From positions 1-64,000 of the forward strand of contig NZ_WUAF01000013.1 in NCBI RefSeq assembly GCF_009800965.1: 64,000 nt of DNA, given 5' to 3'. This DNA is from Cognatazoarcus halotolerans. GTDB taxonomy: Bacteria; Pseudomonadota; Gammaproteobacteria; Burkholderiales; Rhodocyclaceae. Of this stretch, positions 44,280 to 54,358 are shown one piece after another. Position 1 is the stretch's first letter; the number at the start of each line of letters is the position of its first letter. The translations under genes and the position numbers were made by a program. A model generated the notes under the pieces. It did not search any database. It had not been told where the DNA came from and worked only from the letters and a program-made list of their open reading frames with translations.

Positions 44280-46361
44280 TCAAGACAATCTTGAAATATC
44301 GGCCACGCGCTTCATCAGTCCAGCAAGTTGCGCCAGCAAGGCCAGACGGTTCCGACGAATCAAGGGCTCCTCCGCCATGACCATGACCTCGTCGAAGAAA
44401 CGGTCGACGCTGTTGCGAAGACCCGCCAGCACGGTGAGCGACTCGGTGTAATTGCCGTTCTCGAAATGTGATCGAACCAAAGGCTCCGCCACCACGATCT
44501 GGTTGAACAGTTCCTTCTCCGCCACCTCCTGCAACAAGGTCACGTCGGCATCGGGCAAGGCGCCCTCGGCCTTTCGGAGAATATTCACGATGCGCTTGTT
44601 TGCCGCAGTCAGGGCTTCCGCCTCGGGCATCTTCTGGAAATCGAGAACGGCAGCGAGCTTGAGCGGCACGAGATCGACCCGGCTCGGGCGTTGTGCCAAC
44701 ACCGCATCCACCGCGGCCTGCGGCCGGCCCTCGTCGCGCAACAGGTTACGCAGCCGCTCGAGCATGAAATCCAGCAGCTGGGTATCGAAGCCATCTGCGA
44801 GGATCCCTGGCTTGAATCCCGCTGCGCAGTCGCCGATCAGCTCACCGAGGTCCAGCGGCAACGGGGATTCGATGAGAATACGCAACACGCCAAGCGCCGC
44901 GCGACGCAGACCGAAGGGATCCTTGTCTCCGGTCGGGACCATCCCGATCCCGAAAAACCCGACCATTGCATCGAGCTTGTCCGCGAGCGACACGGCGCAA
45001 GCCACGTTCCCCCGAGGCAGCGCGTCGCCGGCAAACCTTGGACGATAGTGCTCTGCGACGGCGTCCGCCACAACCTCACCCTCTCCGTCGTTGAGCGCGT
45101 AATAGCGTCCGATGACCCCCTGGAGTTCCGGAAATTCGCCAACCATTTCGGTGACCAGATCCGCCTTGGCGAGACGCGCGGCACGCCGGGCCGCAGCGAC
45201 ATCCGCCCCGAGCCGATGGGCAATTTTTCCCGCCAGGGCCTCGAGCCGTTCGATCCGTTCGAGCTGATTTCCGATCCTGTTGTGGTAGACCACCTTGGCG
45301 AGCCTCGGGAGGCGACTTTCCAGCGTTTGTTTCCGATCCTGCTCGAAGAAGAAGCGGGCATCGGACAGGCGCGGTCGCACCACGCGCTGGTTGCCGGTGA
45401 TGATGTTGGCCGGATCCGCAACACGCATGTTCGAAACGATCAGGAAGCGGCTCAGGAGTTTTCCGTTCGTATCGAACAAGGGGAAGTACTTCTGGTTGGC
45501 ACGCATGGTCAGGATCAGACACTCCTGCGGCACGGCCAGAAACTCGGCTTCGAACTCGCCGACATAGACGGTGGGGTGCTCGACCAGCGCAGTCACCTCG
45601 TCGAGGAGATCCGCGTACTCACCAAGACTGGCATTCTCACGCGTGGCGGCCTCGATCAGCTGCGTCTCGATGTCGGCGCGCCGATCGCCGAAATGGGCGA
45701 TTACCTTGCCTTCAGCCATCAGGGTCGGTTCGTAGGCATCGGCGCTGGCGATTTCAATCTCACCGCGACTCATGAAACGATGCCCACGGGTGAGGCGCCC
45801 CGAATCGAGATCCAGCACCCGGCCCGGCACCACCTCGCCACCATGCAGCATGGTCAACAGATGCACCGGCCGCACGAAGGTCGCGTCACCGTCCCCCCAG
45901 CGCATCACCTTGGGAATCGGCAAGGCCTTGATCGCCTCCTGGACCACCGTTTCCAGAACACCCGCAAGCGTCGCACCATCAACGGCGCTGGTGTAAAACA
46001 GCGCCTCGGCCTTTCCGTCCACGCGGCGCTCGAAGCTGGCCACCGCGGACTCCGGAATGCCCTTGGCCTGCATCTTCTTGAGCAGCGCAGGGGTGGGCCT
46101 GCCGTCGGCGTCAAGCGCCACAGCCACCGGCATGAGTTTTTCGGTCACTTCTCGTGCAGGGGCACGTGTGGCCACCGCGGGAATCGTCACCGCCAGCCTG
46201 CGAGGACTCGCAAACCATCGCATGCCTTCGTTCGCCAGCAACAGGTCGCGGGCGCCCAGGCCTTCGCGGATCTTCATGGCGAAGGTCTCACCGAGGCGGG
46301 GAAGCGCCTTGGGCGGCAGTTCTTCCGTCAGCAATTCTACGAGCAGGGTCGCGTTCGACAT
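44280..46361 (-). CDS. glyS: Glycyl-tRNA synthetase beta subunit
   Basis: This is the 693-residue beta subunit of the alpha2beta2 bacterial GlyRS, which binds and charges tRNA-Gly. The start [20 protein letters not shown] and the motif [20 protein letters not shown] are typical, and the C-terminal anticodon-binding region (about 580-690) is present. The start overlaps the glyQ stop by one base. The large open frame on the opposite strand is its shadow. Confidence 0.98.
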   Translation of the reverse strand: MSNATLLVELLTEELPPKALPRLGETFAMKIREGLGARDLLLANEGMRWFASPRRLAVTIPAVATRAPAREVTEKLMPVAVALDADGRPTPALLKKMQAKGIPESAVASFERRVDGKAEALFYTSAVDGATLAGVLETVVQEAIKALPIPKVMRWGDGDATFVRPVHLLTMLHGGEVVPGRVLDLDSGRLTRGHRFMSRGEIEIASADAYEPTLMAEGKVIAHFGDRRADIETQLIEAATRENASLGEYADLLDEVTALVEHPTVYVGEFEAEFLAVPQECLILTMRANQKYFPLFDTNGKLLSRFLIVSNMRVADPANIITGNQRVVRPRLSDARFFFEQDRKQTLESRLPRLAKVVYHNRIGNQLERIERLEALAGKIAHRLGADVAAARRAARLAKADLVTEMVGEFPELQGVIGRYYALNDGEGEVVADAVAEHYRPRFAGDALPRGNVACAVSLADKLDAMVGFFGIGMVPTGDKDPFGLRRAALGVLRILIESPLPLDLGELIGDCAAGFKPGILADGFDTQLLDFMLERLRNLLRDEGRPQAAVDAVLAQRPSRVDLVPLKLAAVLDFQKMPEAEALTAANKRIVNILRKAEGALPDADVTLLQEVAEKELFNQIVVAEPLVRSHFENGNYTESLTVLAGLRNSVDRFFDEVMVMAEEPLIRRNRLALLAQLAGLMKRVADISRLS

Positions 46362-47278
46362 TACGCGGTCTCCTTGCTGCTCGCCTGCAGCATCGGGAAA
46401 CCAAGCGCCTCGCGCGATTCGAAATAAGCCTGTGCAACCGCGCGGGAGAGGTTGCGAATACGCCCGATGTAGGCAGCACGTTCGGTCACCGAGATGGCGC
46501 CTCTCGCATCGAGCAGGTTGAAGGTATGGCCGGCTTTCAGGACCATCTCGTAGGCCGGCAGGGCCAATCCAGCCTCCATAATGCGTTTCGCCTCGGATTC
46601 ATAACTGGAGAAAAGCGAGAAGAGGAAATCCACGTTCGAGTGTTCGAAGTTGAAGGTCGATTGCTCGACCTCGTTCTGATGAAAGACATCGCCATAGGTC
46701 ACTTTGGAGCCGTCCGGATAGACCGCCCAGACGAGGTCATAGACGTTCTCAACGCCCTGCAGATACATCGCCAGGCGCTCCAGCCCATAGGTAATCTCCC
46801 CGAGGACCGGCTTGCAGTCGATGCCGCCGACCTGCTGGAAATAGGTGAATTGCGTCACCTCCATGCCGTCCAGCCACACCTCCCAGCCCAGCCCCCACGC
46901 GCCGAGCGTAGGGTTCTCCCAGTCATCCTCGACGAAACGGATGTCGTGCACATTCGGATCGATACCCAGCGCACGCAGGCTGTCTAGATAAAGCTCCTGA
47001 ATCTCCAGCGGCGACGGCTTGAGCACCACCTGAAACTGGTAGTAGTGCTGCAGGCGGTTGGGATTTTCGCCATAGCGGCCGTCCTTGGGGCGCCGCGAGG
47101 GCTGCACGTAGGCAGCATTCCAGGGTTCGGGACCGATCGCGCGCAGGAAGGTGGCGGTGTGCGAGGTGCCGGCTCCGACTTCGAGGTCGTAGGGCTGCAG
47201 CAGCACACAGCCGCGATCGCCCCAGAAATGCTGCAGGGTGAGGATGACTTGCTGGAAGGTCGGTTTCGTGACGCTCAT
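46361..47278 (-). CDS. glyQ: Glycyl-tRNA synthetase alpha subunit
   Basis: This 305-residue catalytic subunit of the tetrameric GlyRS activates glycine with ATP. Family motifs: [60 protein letters not shown] and [13 protein letters not shown]. It begins the glyQ-glyS-gmhB-plsC unit. Upstream, lnt would usually be the next gene in this order, but a P-type ATPase gene lies between. Confidence 0.98.
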   Translation of the reverse strand: MSVTKPTFQQVILTLQHFWGDRGCVLLQPYDLEVGAGTSHTATFLRAIGPEPWNAAYVQPSRRPKDGRYGENPNRLQHYYQFQVVLKPSPLEIQELYLDSLRALGIDPNVHDIRFVEDDWENPTLGAWGLGWEVWLDGMEVTQFTYFQQVGGIDCKPVLGEITYGLERLAMYLQGVENVYDLVWAVYPDGSKVTYGDVFHQNEVEQSTFNFEHSNVDFLFSLFSSYESEAKRIMEAGLALPAYEMVLKAGHTFNLLDARGAISVTERAAYIGRIRNLSRAVAQAYFESREALGFPMLQASSKETA

Positions 47279-47309
47279 GGAAAGTGGGCCGAAATGCAGC
47301 CGCGATGAG

Positions 47310-47327
47310 GTAAAACCGCGATTTTAC
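47310..47327. other. Inverted repeat GTAAAA-N6-TTTTAC between ATPase and glyQ
   Basis: An 18-bp inverted repeat lies in the 121-bp spacer between the P-type ATPase stop and the glyQ start. It could be a weak terminator of the ATPase gene or an operator of glyQ. The TAAAAT on the minus strand could also be a -10 hexamer, but no good -35 was found. Confidence 0.35.
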
Positions 47328-47399
47328 TTGCTTTTGCGATGCGCGCGAAACGCAAACGGAAGGTACGCAGGGCAATCTGTCGCCGCTGGATCGGGGCGC

Positions 47400-50111
47400 T
47401 TACCCTCCGGGTGCGACACGCCGTCGGCGCAAAGCCTTCTCGGCACCGACGAAAAGCATCACGATGAACCCCGCGGCGAGAATCTCCAGCCACTCGGCAA
47501 CGCCAAGCGGTGCCGTGCCAAACAGCCGATTCATCACCGGCAGGTAGGTAAAGCCGATCTGCAACAGCACCGTCAGCAGCACTCCGCCCCACAGCCACAT
47601 GTTCGAAAACCAGCCAAGCCGCCAGAACGGTGAAGTCAGGGAACGACAGTTGAACAGGTAGAACACTTCGCCGGCAACGAAGACGTTGGCCGCGATGGTG
47701 CGCGTTTCCGCAAGACTTGCACCGAGCGCCTCCCAACGCATGAAAAGCCCGAAAGCGCCGGCAAGCAAGAGTACGCCGACCAGCACGATGCGCAGGATGA
47801 GCACCGGATCGAGGATCGGGGCCGCCGGCGCTCGCGGCGGCCGCAGCATCACGTCCTGCTCGACCGGCTCGAAGGCGAGCGTCAGCCCGAGCAGGACGGC
47901 GGTAGTCATGTTGATCCAGAGGATCTGCAGCGGCGTAATCGGCAATGTCACCCCCGCCAGCACAGCAACAAGGATCACCAGACCTTCGCCGAAATTCGTT
48001 GGCAGAGTCCATGCGATGAATTTACGCAGGTTGTCGAAGATCCCGCGCCCCTCTTCGACCGCCGCTTCGATGCTTGCGAAGTTGTCATCGGTGAGCACCA
48101 TCGCCGCAGCCTCCTTGGCCACCTCGGTGCCCCCAGCCCCCATGGCGACGCCGATATCGGCGGCCTTGAGCGCCGGCGCGTCGTTCACCCCGTCCCCGGT
48201 CATCGCCACGACTTCGCCTTCGGCCTGCAGGGCCCTCACCAGCCGCAGCTTCTGCTCAGGCTCGACCCGCGCGAAAACCGGTACGGTCGATGCAGCACGA
48301 CGCAGCGCATCGTTGTCCAGCGCCGCGAGTTCACGGCCGGAGAGCACCTCCGAGGCGGGATCCGCGATGCCGATCTGTCGCGCAATCGCGAGTGCAGTGC
48401 CGGCATGATCACCGGTGATCATCTTGACCCGGATGCCGGCCCGCTGACAATGCGCGACCGCAACGATCGCTTCCCTACGGGGCGGGTCAAGCATGGCCTG
48501 CAAACCGATGAACACCAGTCCGGCCTCGAGCGTCCCCTCCGCAAGCACGGGAGCGTCGCCCTCTCTCCGGGCGAAGGCCAGCACCCGAAGACCGCGCGAC
48601 GCCAACGCTTGCGCCTCCGCCAGCACAGCCCGGGCATCGAAGGCCACGGCCTGGCCGGTTTCATCCAGCATCCGGTTGCAGCGCGACAGTATGCGTTCGA
48701 CCGCCCCCTTCACGAACATCACGCGCGCGCCGTCGAGTCGATGCATCGTCGCCATGAACTGCCGCTCCGAATCGAAGGGAATCTCGTCGAAGCGCGGGGC
48801 GGACGCGCGTAACGACGTCTCCGATATGCCGGCCTTGCGGGCAACCACAAGCAGGGCCGCTTCGGTGGGATCGCCGGTAACGCGCCAGCCACCTTCGCTC
48901 GACCCCGCCAGCGAGGCATCATTGCAGAGCACTCCGGCCACCAACAGATCGCGTAATGCAGCAGAACACCCACCTGCCCCACCGGTCGCGTCGATCGGAC
49001 CGATTGTCCCGAGCGGTGCATAGCCGTCTCCACTCACCTCGAAGCGCAGCCCCCCGGCGTACAACTCGCGCACGGTCATCTGGTTCTCGGTGAGCGTTCC
49101 TGTCTTGTCGGAACAAATCACGGTCGTACTGCCAAGCGTCTCGACCGCGGGCAGGCGCCGTATGATCGCCCGTCGCCTGGCCATGCGGGCGACACCAATC
49201 GCCAGCGTCACCGTAATCGCCGCCGGCAGGCCTTCGGGAATGGCCCCTACCGCCAGCGCCACCGCGGCCATGAACATCTCCAGCCAGTGCTCGCCCCGCA
49301 GCATGCCGACCGCAAAGGTCAGCACTGCCAGGGCGAGGATCACCACCAGCATCAGATTCGAAAACTTCGCCATGGCACGGGTCAGCGGCGTGGCGAGCAG
49401 GTCGGTTTCCCGGATCATTCGCGAGATGTGGCCAGTCTCGGTCATTTCGCCGGTCGCCACCACGACCCCGCTGGCTTGGCCGGACACCACCATGGTGCCG
49501 GCGAAGGCCATGTTCACGCGATCAGCCAGCGGAGTTTCCGGCGCGAGCGCTTCGCTCTGCTTGCCCACCGCCGAGGATTCGCCGGTCAGTGCCGCTTCGG
49601 CCGTCTGCATCGATCGCGCATCGATGATGCGCATGTCCGCCGGGACACGGTCACCGGCAGCCAGCCATACGACATCTCCGGGCACCAGCGACCGTGCGTC
49701 CAGGCGCAGCCTGCGGCCGTCACGCTGCACGGTAGCGTCGCTGGCCACGCTTCTCGCAAGCGCCGCTAGGGCGTTTTCCGCCCGCCCCTCCTGAACGAAA
49801 CCGACCAAGGCATTGACCAGCACGACACCGGCTATCACGCCCGAATCGATCCATTCGCCGAGCGCGAAGGTGACGACGGCCGATGCAATCAGAATGTAGA
49901 TCAGCGGTTGGTGAAACTGCAGCAGGAGGCGCAGAACCACACTCCTGCCGACGGGAGCGGGAAGTGCATTGGGCCCATGCGCGTCAAGGCGCCGCGCTGC
50001 CTCCTCGTCACTCAAACCGTTCGCCGCGTGGGTCCCGAGCATGTCGAGTACGGCGCCAACGCTCAACTGATGCCAGCGGGTCCTGTCAGGTGCTTCAGTA
50101 CTCTGAGCCAT
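47400..50111 (-). CDS. P-type cation-transporting ATPase (P2-type, PMA1-like)
   Basis: This 903-residue ion pump has the full P-type layout: N-terminal cation-ATPase domain, A domain (TGES in AALTGESSAV), TM4 ion-binding motif PEGLP, phosphorylation motif DKTGTLTENQ near 345, nucleotide domain, hinge TGDGVNDAPALK and six C-terminal helices. It resembles calcium pumps, but the TM6 motif reads WINMTTAVLLG where SERCA-type pumps have NLVTD, so the calcium-binding aspartate is missing and the ion is uncertain. The ATG at 50111 follows GAAGG. It is inserted between lnt and glyQ, a junction that is otherwise usually direct. Confidence 0.9.
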   Translation of the reverse strand: MAQSTEAPDRTRWHQLSVGAVLDMLGTHAANGLSDEEAARRLDAHGPNALPAPVGRSVVLRLLLQFHQPLIYILIASAVVTFALGEWIDSGVIAGVVLVNALVGFVQEGRAENALAALARSVASDATVQRDGRRLRLDARSLVPGDVVWLAAGDRVPADMRIIDARSMQTAEAALTGESSAVGKQSEALAPETPLADRVNMAFAGTMVVSGQASGVVVATGEMTETGHISRMIRETDLLATPLTRAMAKFSNLMLVVILALAVLTFAVGMLRGEHWLEMFMAAVALAVGAIPEGLPAAITVTLAIGVARMARRRAIIRRLPAVETLGSTTVICSDKTGTLTENQMTVRELYAGGLRFEVSGDGYAPLGTIGPIDATGGAGGCSAALRDLLVAGVLCNDASLAGSSEGGWRVTGDPTEAALLVVARKAGISETSLRASAPRFDEIPFDSERQFMATMHRLDGARVMFVKGAVERILSRCNRMLDETGQAVAFDARAVLAEAQALASRGLRVLAFARREGDAPVLAEGTLEAGLVFIGLQAMLDPPRREAIVAVAHCQRAGIRVKMITGDHAGTALAIARQIGIADPASEVLSGRELAALDNDALRRAASTVPVFARVEPEQKLRLVRALQAEGEVVAMTGDGVNDAPALKAADIGVAMGAGGTEVAKEAAAMVLTDDNFASIEAAVEEGRGIFDNLRKFIAWTLPTNFGEGLVILVAVLAGVTLPITPLQILWINMTTAVLLGLTLAFEPVEQDVMLRPPRAPAAPILDPVLILRIVLVGVLLLAGAFGLFMRWEALGASLAETRTIAANVFVAGEVFYLFNCRSLTSPFWRLGWFSNMWLWGGVLLTVLLQIGFTYLPVMNRLFGTAPLGVAEWLEILAAGFIVMLFVGAEKALRRRRVAPGG

Positions 50112-50213
50112 TCTTGCCTTCGTCACCAGTCGACGTCACGCGCCATCGAAGGTCCGCAAACGCGAGCGCACTCGCTGCCAAGTTGCTGACAATGCGCGCT
50201 TCGCGCCGAATCG

Positions 50214-51701
50214 TCACTCGTGGATCATAGCGCCAACACGCCGGCGACCGAATGCCAGTGAAATAAAGATTGCCGCGAGGATCAGGGCCAACGCCGGTCG
50301 GTCGCCATACTCAATATATGGCGTCACGCCCTCGTAGCCGCGTACCTCGGCCCTCAACGCTCCGCTCTGGAATGCCGGTAGCACACCACTCACACGGCCA
50401 TCGGGCTGGATCACCGCGGTCATTCCGGTATTGGTTGCACGCAGCATCGGGCGACCGGTCTCGAGCGCGCGCATGCGAGCGATCTGCAGATGCTGCGGTT
50501 GCGCGAGCGAATCCCCGTACCAGGCCAGATTGGAAAGATTCAACTGCAGGCTGGCGCCTGCCGCCCGGTGCGCGATCTCGGCACCAAACAGATCTTCGTA
50601 ACAGATGTTCACCGCAATCCGCTGTCCTGCCAGTTCCAGCGGCAGCTGATCGGGCGCACCGGGAGTCTGGTCCGACATGGGAATCTTGGCGTATTTGTAG
50701 AACCAGCCAAAGCTCGGGGGCGAATATTCGCCGAAGGGCACGAGGTGATGCTTGGCGTACTGCTGCCGCTCAGAAACGCCAAGGCTGATCGCGGAGTTGC
50801 TGACCTCGCCCGCAGGACTCCGGGTAAACACACCAAGAACCAGATCGCCGCTGGCGCCTTCGACAGCATCCGACAAGGTGTCGAGGTAGCCACGCGGCAA
50901 CTGATCGGCGAGCATTGGCAAGGTCGTCTCGGGCAGGACCACGAGCTGGGCCGGATTTTCCCGAACCAGGTCGAGATTGACCTGCAGCCATCGCTGCAGC
51001 ATCTGCGGCTCCCACTTGAGGCCTTGTTCGATGTTGGTCTGCAGCAGGACCACGGATACTGGCTCGCCGGTCGGCTCGGTCCATGCTTCCCGCCGAAGCG
51101 CCGCCCCTGCCCCCAGCACCACGACAATCGCCAGCACCGCGGGCGCCGGCGACGCCTTTCGCCATGGCGCAAAAGCGATGAGGGCACCGACCAGTGCCAC
51201 CAGAAAACCTATGCCGTAAACTCCGACCACTGGCGCGAAGCCGGCCAACGGGCTCGGCGGGGTCTGCGAGTAGCCGATCGATAGCCACGGGAATCCGGTC
51301 AGCAGGGTTCCACGCAGCCACTCGGAGAAGCTCCACAAGCCCGCCACCAGCAGCGCGTCGCGCCACAATCCGCCACGCGCGAGACGTACGTACAGGGCTC
51401 CGACACCCGCGTAGAACAAGGCGAGATAAGCGCAGAAAAGAAAGATCGCGAATCCGGCCAGGGCCGGCGGCATGCCGCCGTACCGATTCAACGCCACGTA
51501 GAGCCACGAGACCCCGCCCAGAAAGAACCCCAGCCCCCAGCCGAAACCCAGCGAGAACCCGTGTCCCGGCCCTTGGGCCCGCCGCAGGAAACTGAACAGC
51601 AGGGCCAGCGAAAGGGGCGCCAGCGGAAACAGACCGAAGGGCGCAAAGGCCCCGACCGCGACAAATCCAGCAAGCGCGGCGAGAAGCACGCTGAAGCGCA
51701 T
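50214..51701 (-). CDS. lnt: Apolipoprotein N-acyltransferase
   Basis: Lnt adds the third acyl chain to lipoproteins in the inner membrane. At 495 residues it has about seven membrane helices and a periplasmic nitrilase-like domain with the catalytic triad in VLPETTLP (Glu), the lysine region, and VNICYEDLFG (Cys). HHLVPFGEYSPP is a further conserved loop. The ATG overlaps the corC stop (TAATG). It belongs to the miaB-phoH-ybeY-corC-lnt run. Confidence 0.96.
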   Translation of the reverse strand: MRFSVLLAALAGFVAVGAFAPFGLFPLAPLSLALLFSFLRRAQGPGHGFSLGFGWGLGFFLGGVSWLYVALNRYGGMPPALAGFAIFLFCAYLALFYAGVGALYVRLARGGLWRDALLVAGLWSFSEWLRGTLLTGFPWLSIGYSQTPPSPLAGFAPVVGVYGIGFLVALVGALIAFAPWRKASPAPAVLAIVVVLGAGAALRREAWTEPTGEPVSVVLLQTNIEQGLKWEPQMLQRWLQVNLDLVRENPAQLVVLPETTLPMLADQLPRGYLDTLSDAVEGASGDLVLGVFTRSPAGEVSNSAISLGVSERQQYAKHHLVPFGEYSPPSFGWFYKYAKIPMSDQTPGAPDQLPLELAGQRIAVNICYEDLFGAEIAHRAAGASLQLNLSNLAWYGDSLAQPQHLQIARMRALETGRPMLRATNTGMTAVIQPDGRVSGVLPAFQSGALRAEVRGYEGVTPYIEYGDRPALALILAAIFISLAFGRRRVGAMIHE

Positions 51702-52543
51702 TACCCCCCCGCCACCGGTGGTGCGACAGCGACCTTCTCGACCAATAATGTGTGAACGCGACGGCTGTCTGCGCGCAGCACCTGCACCTTGAAGCCCTCG
51801 AGCGGGATGATCTCGCCGCGCTTGGGCAAGCGCCCCAGCTGACGAATCACCAGCCCTCCGACGGTATCGACCTCCTCGTCGGAGAAGCTGCAGCCGAACG
51901 CCTCGTTGAAATCCTCTATCTCGGTGGTGGCCTTGACGCGGTAGCGACCAGCCTGATCGAGGCGGATATTGTCCTCCGCCTCATCGAAATCGTACTCGTC
52001 CTCGATATCACCGACGATCTGCTCGAGGACGTCCTCGATCGTCACCAGGCCTGACACGCCGCCGTACTCGTCAACCACGATTGCCATGTGATTGCGACTG
52101 ATCCGGAACTCACGGAGCAGCACGTTCAACCGCTTGGACTCGGGCACGAACACCGCCGGGCGCAGCATGTCGCGCAGATCGAACTCCTTGCCGGCGAAAT
52201 AGCGCAGCAAATCCTTGGCCAGCAGGATACCGATCACGTCGTCCTTGTTTTCGCCGACTACCGGGAAGCGCGAGTGGGCGGTTTCGACTGCAAAATTGAC
52301 GATCTCCTCCATGGGGTCGACGACATGGACGATGTCCATCTGGGCGCGCGGGATCATGACGTCCCGAACCTGCATGTCGGAAACCTGAAGCGCGCCCTCT
52401 ATGATCGAAAGCGCGTCGCCATCGATCAGGCTCCGCTCGTAGGCGGAGTGCAGCAGGGCAAGAAGCTCGTCGCGATCTTCGGGCTCCTTGCTGAGAAGCG
52501 ATGAAAGACGGTCAAGCAAACTAGGTCGAGGGGAACTGTCCAT
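51701..52543 (-). CDS. corC: CorC/HlyC-family CBS-domain protein
   Basis: This 280-residue cytoplasmic protein has two CBS domains (VMIPRAQMDIVHV, then FVPESKRLNVLLREFRISRN) and the C-terminal transporter-associated domain, as in the CorC family linked to magnesium and cobalt homeostasis. The start MDSSPRPSLLDRLSSLL aligns with the E. coli N-terminus, but the ribosome-binding site is weak, so a start 20 codons earlier is possible. It lies between ybeY and lnt, overlapping lnt. Confidence 0.92.
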   Translation of the reverse strand: MDSSPRPSLLDRLSSLLSKEPEDRDELLALLHSAYERSLIDGDALSIIEGALQVSDMQVRDVMIPRAQMDIVHVVDPMEEIVNFAVETAHSRFPVVGENKDDVIGILLAKDLLRYFAGKEFDLRDMLRPAVFVPESKRLNVLLREFRISRNHMAIVVDEYGGVSGLVTIEDVLEQIVGDIEDEYDFDEAEDNIRLDQAGRYRVKATTEIEDFNEAFGCSFSDEEVDTVGGLVIRQLGRLPKRGEIIPLEGFKVQVLRADSRRVHTLLVEKVAVAPPVAGG

Positions 52544-52631
52544 TTGAAGGGTTTTTGAGAGATGGGCGATGGGAAATGACGTCAGCCACAACCCATGGCG
52601 CATCGCTCAGCAACCAAAGTCACATACGAGA

Positions 52632-53348
52632 TCAGGTCTGTTGTTCGCCCACATAGGGATCAGAATAGCCCAAGTTTGCCAGAATCTCGCGCTCACGCGA
52701 TTCCATCCGCTCAGCATCCTCGTCGTTCTCGTGATCGTAGCCCTGAAGGTGCAACACACCATGTACCACCAGATGAGCGTAGTGGGCGAGAAGCGACTTG
52801 CCTTGCGCCAGAGCCTCGGCAGCCACCACCGGCGCGCACAGCACGAGGTCGCCGGCAAGTGGTGCATCGTCGGCCCGGGGGGTCTCGTCACCCTCGTGGT
52901 AGACGAAGGTCAGCACGTTAGTGGCGTAGTCCTTGCCCCGGTAGGCCTTGTTGAGCGCTTGCCCCTCGACCGAATCGACTATCCGGACGGTTATCTCCGC
53001 ATCGCAGGCCAGCGCCGCACTGGCCCATTGCCGGATGTCACGGCGTCTGGGCAAACCTGCGCCATCTCGTTTGCGCACCGCCTTCTGCACCGACAACGCG
53101 AGCCGTGGCCTCCGTTCGGTCTGCGCCGATGCGGGTCCGGCAACACGCACGGCAAGCATGTTGGCGGAGACGGGTTGCACGAGCATGACAGCCACGCCCC
53201 CATCGACCTCCGCGGCGAGCCTGAGCTCGTCAGCGCCTTCGCCGAGACTGAGCTGCAGGCAGCGCCCATCGCGGAGCGTCAGCTCGAGCGAGCGCGCCTT
53301 GAGAGGCCGTCGCCTGCCGTCGGCATCGATCGCAAGAAAACCGCTCAT
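52632..53348 (-). CDS. ybeY: Endoribonuclease YbeY with an N-terminal extension
   Basis: YbeY is a metal-dependent RNase needed for 16S rRNA maturation. The catalytic part is at about residues 85-238, with zinc motif [16 protein letters not shown] and ELN-like start [20 protein letters not shown]. Ordinary YbeY has about 150 residues; this protein has 238. The extra N-terminal 85 residues are beta-rich ([40 protein letters not shown]) and of unknown function. The start is supported because the ATG overlaps the phoH stop (ATGA). Confidence 0.92.
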   Translation of the reverse strand: MSGFLAIDADGRRRPLKARSLELTLRDGRCLQLSLGEGADELRLAAEVDGGVAVMLVQPVSANMLAVRVAGPASAQTERRPRLALSVQKAVRKRDGAGLPRRRDIRQWASAALACDAEITVRIVDSVEGQALNKAYRGKDYATNVLTFVYHEGDETPRADDAPLAGDLVLCAPVVAAEALAQGKSLLAHYAHLVVHGVLHLQGYDHENDEDAERMESREREILANLGYSDPYVGEQQT

Positions 53349-54358
53349 CGTGCGCCCTGCCCGACATCATCGTTACGCAACAGCCGCGCCGCTTTCTCCG
53401 CCTTCTCCTCGCGTGCTCGCCTGGCCTCACGCAGCTCGTAGGCCTCGACGATACGGGCGACCAGCGGATGGCGTACCACGTCCTCCTTGAGGAACTGCGT
53501 CGTCGCGATCCCACGCACGGAGCCAAGCACGTCACGCGCCTCGCGCAGGCCGCTGATCTGTCCGCGCTGGAGGTCGACCTGAGTCAGGTCGCCGGTGACC
53601 ACCGCCTTGGCACCGATGCCGATGCGGGTCAGGAACATCTTCATCTGCTCCGGCGTGGTGTTCTGCGCCTCGTCGAGAATGATGAAGGCGTGATTGAGGG
53701 TGCGTCCCCGCATGAAGGCGAGCGGCGCGATCTCGATCGAGCCACGCTCGAAGAGCTTGGCCACGCGATCGAAGCCCATCAGATCGTAGAGGGCATCGTA
53801 GAGCGGCCGCAGGTACGGATCGACCTTCTGCGCCAGATCGCCAGGCAGGAAACCCAGCCGCTCACCCGCCTCTACGGCCGGACGCGTAAGGATGATGCGT
53901 TCGACAAGATCACGCTCGAAGGCATCGACCGCACTCGCCACCGCGAGATAGGTCTTGCCCGTACCGGCCGGACCGATACCGAAGGTAATGTCGTGCTCCT
54001 GGATGTTGCGCAGATACTCGACCTGCCGCGGTGTCCGGCCATGGAGTTCAGACTTGCGCGTCAGCAAGGATGGCGCCGGACGGTCCGACTCACCGGCATT
54101 GGCGAGTTCGATCAGCCCGAGCTGGATATCGTCGATCGACAGATCCTCACCGGCCTTGTCGTAGAAATGTCGCAACGCCTTGACGGTCAGCCGGGCCTGG
54201 GTCGGCGTGCCGCCCACGCTGAAATGCGCGCCACGGCGCGCAATAGAAACGTCGTAGGCCGTTTCGATCTGACGCAGGTGTTCGTCGAGCACACCGCAGA
54301 GATTGGCCAGCCGCTGGTTGTCGGCTGGCTCCATGGCAACTTCAATGGTTCGTGGCAC
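53345..54358 (-). CDS. PhoH-family ATPase (YbeZ)
   Basis: This 337-residue cytoplasmic ATPase usually partners YbeY in RNA metabolism. Walker [12 protein letters not shown] is near residue 137 and Walker [20 protein letters not shown] near 228. The N-terminus [13 protein letters not shown] matches the E. coli protein YbeZ and supports the GTG at 54358, directly after the miaB stop; an ATG eight codons later is also possible. It is followed by ybeY with a 4-base overlap. Confidence 0.94.
   Translation of the reverse strand: MPRTIEVAMEPADNQRLANLCGVLDEHLRQIETAYDVSIARRGAHFSVGGTPTQARLTVKALRHFYDKAGEDLSIDDIQLGLIELANAGESDRPAPSLLTRKSELHGRTPRQVEYLRNIQEHDITFGIGPAGTGKTYLAVASAVDAFERDLVERIILTRPAVEAGERLGFLPGDLAQKVDPYLRPLYDALYDLMGFDRVAKLFERGSIEIAPLAFMRGRTLNHAFIILDEAQNTTPEQMKMFLTRIGIGAKAVVTGDLTQVDLQRGQISGLREARDVLGSVRGIATTQFLKEDVVRHPLVARIVEAYELREARRAREEKAEKAARLLRNDDVGQGAR

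Noticed and set aside
44691-46427. Plus-strand open frame of 578 codons
   Set aside because: It is the exact antisense of glyS, whose motifs are all intact. Long antisense frames are common in GC-rich genes.
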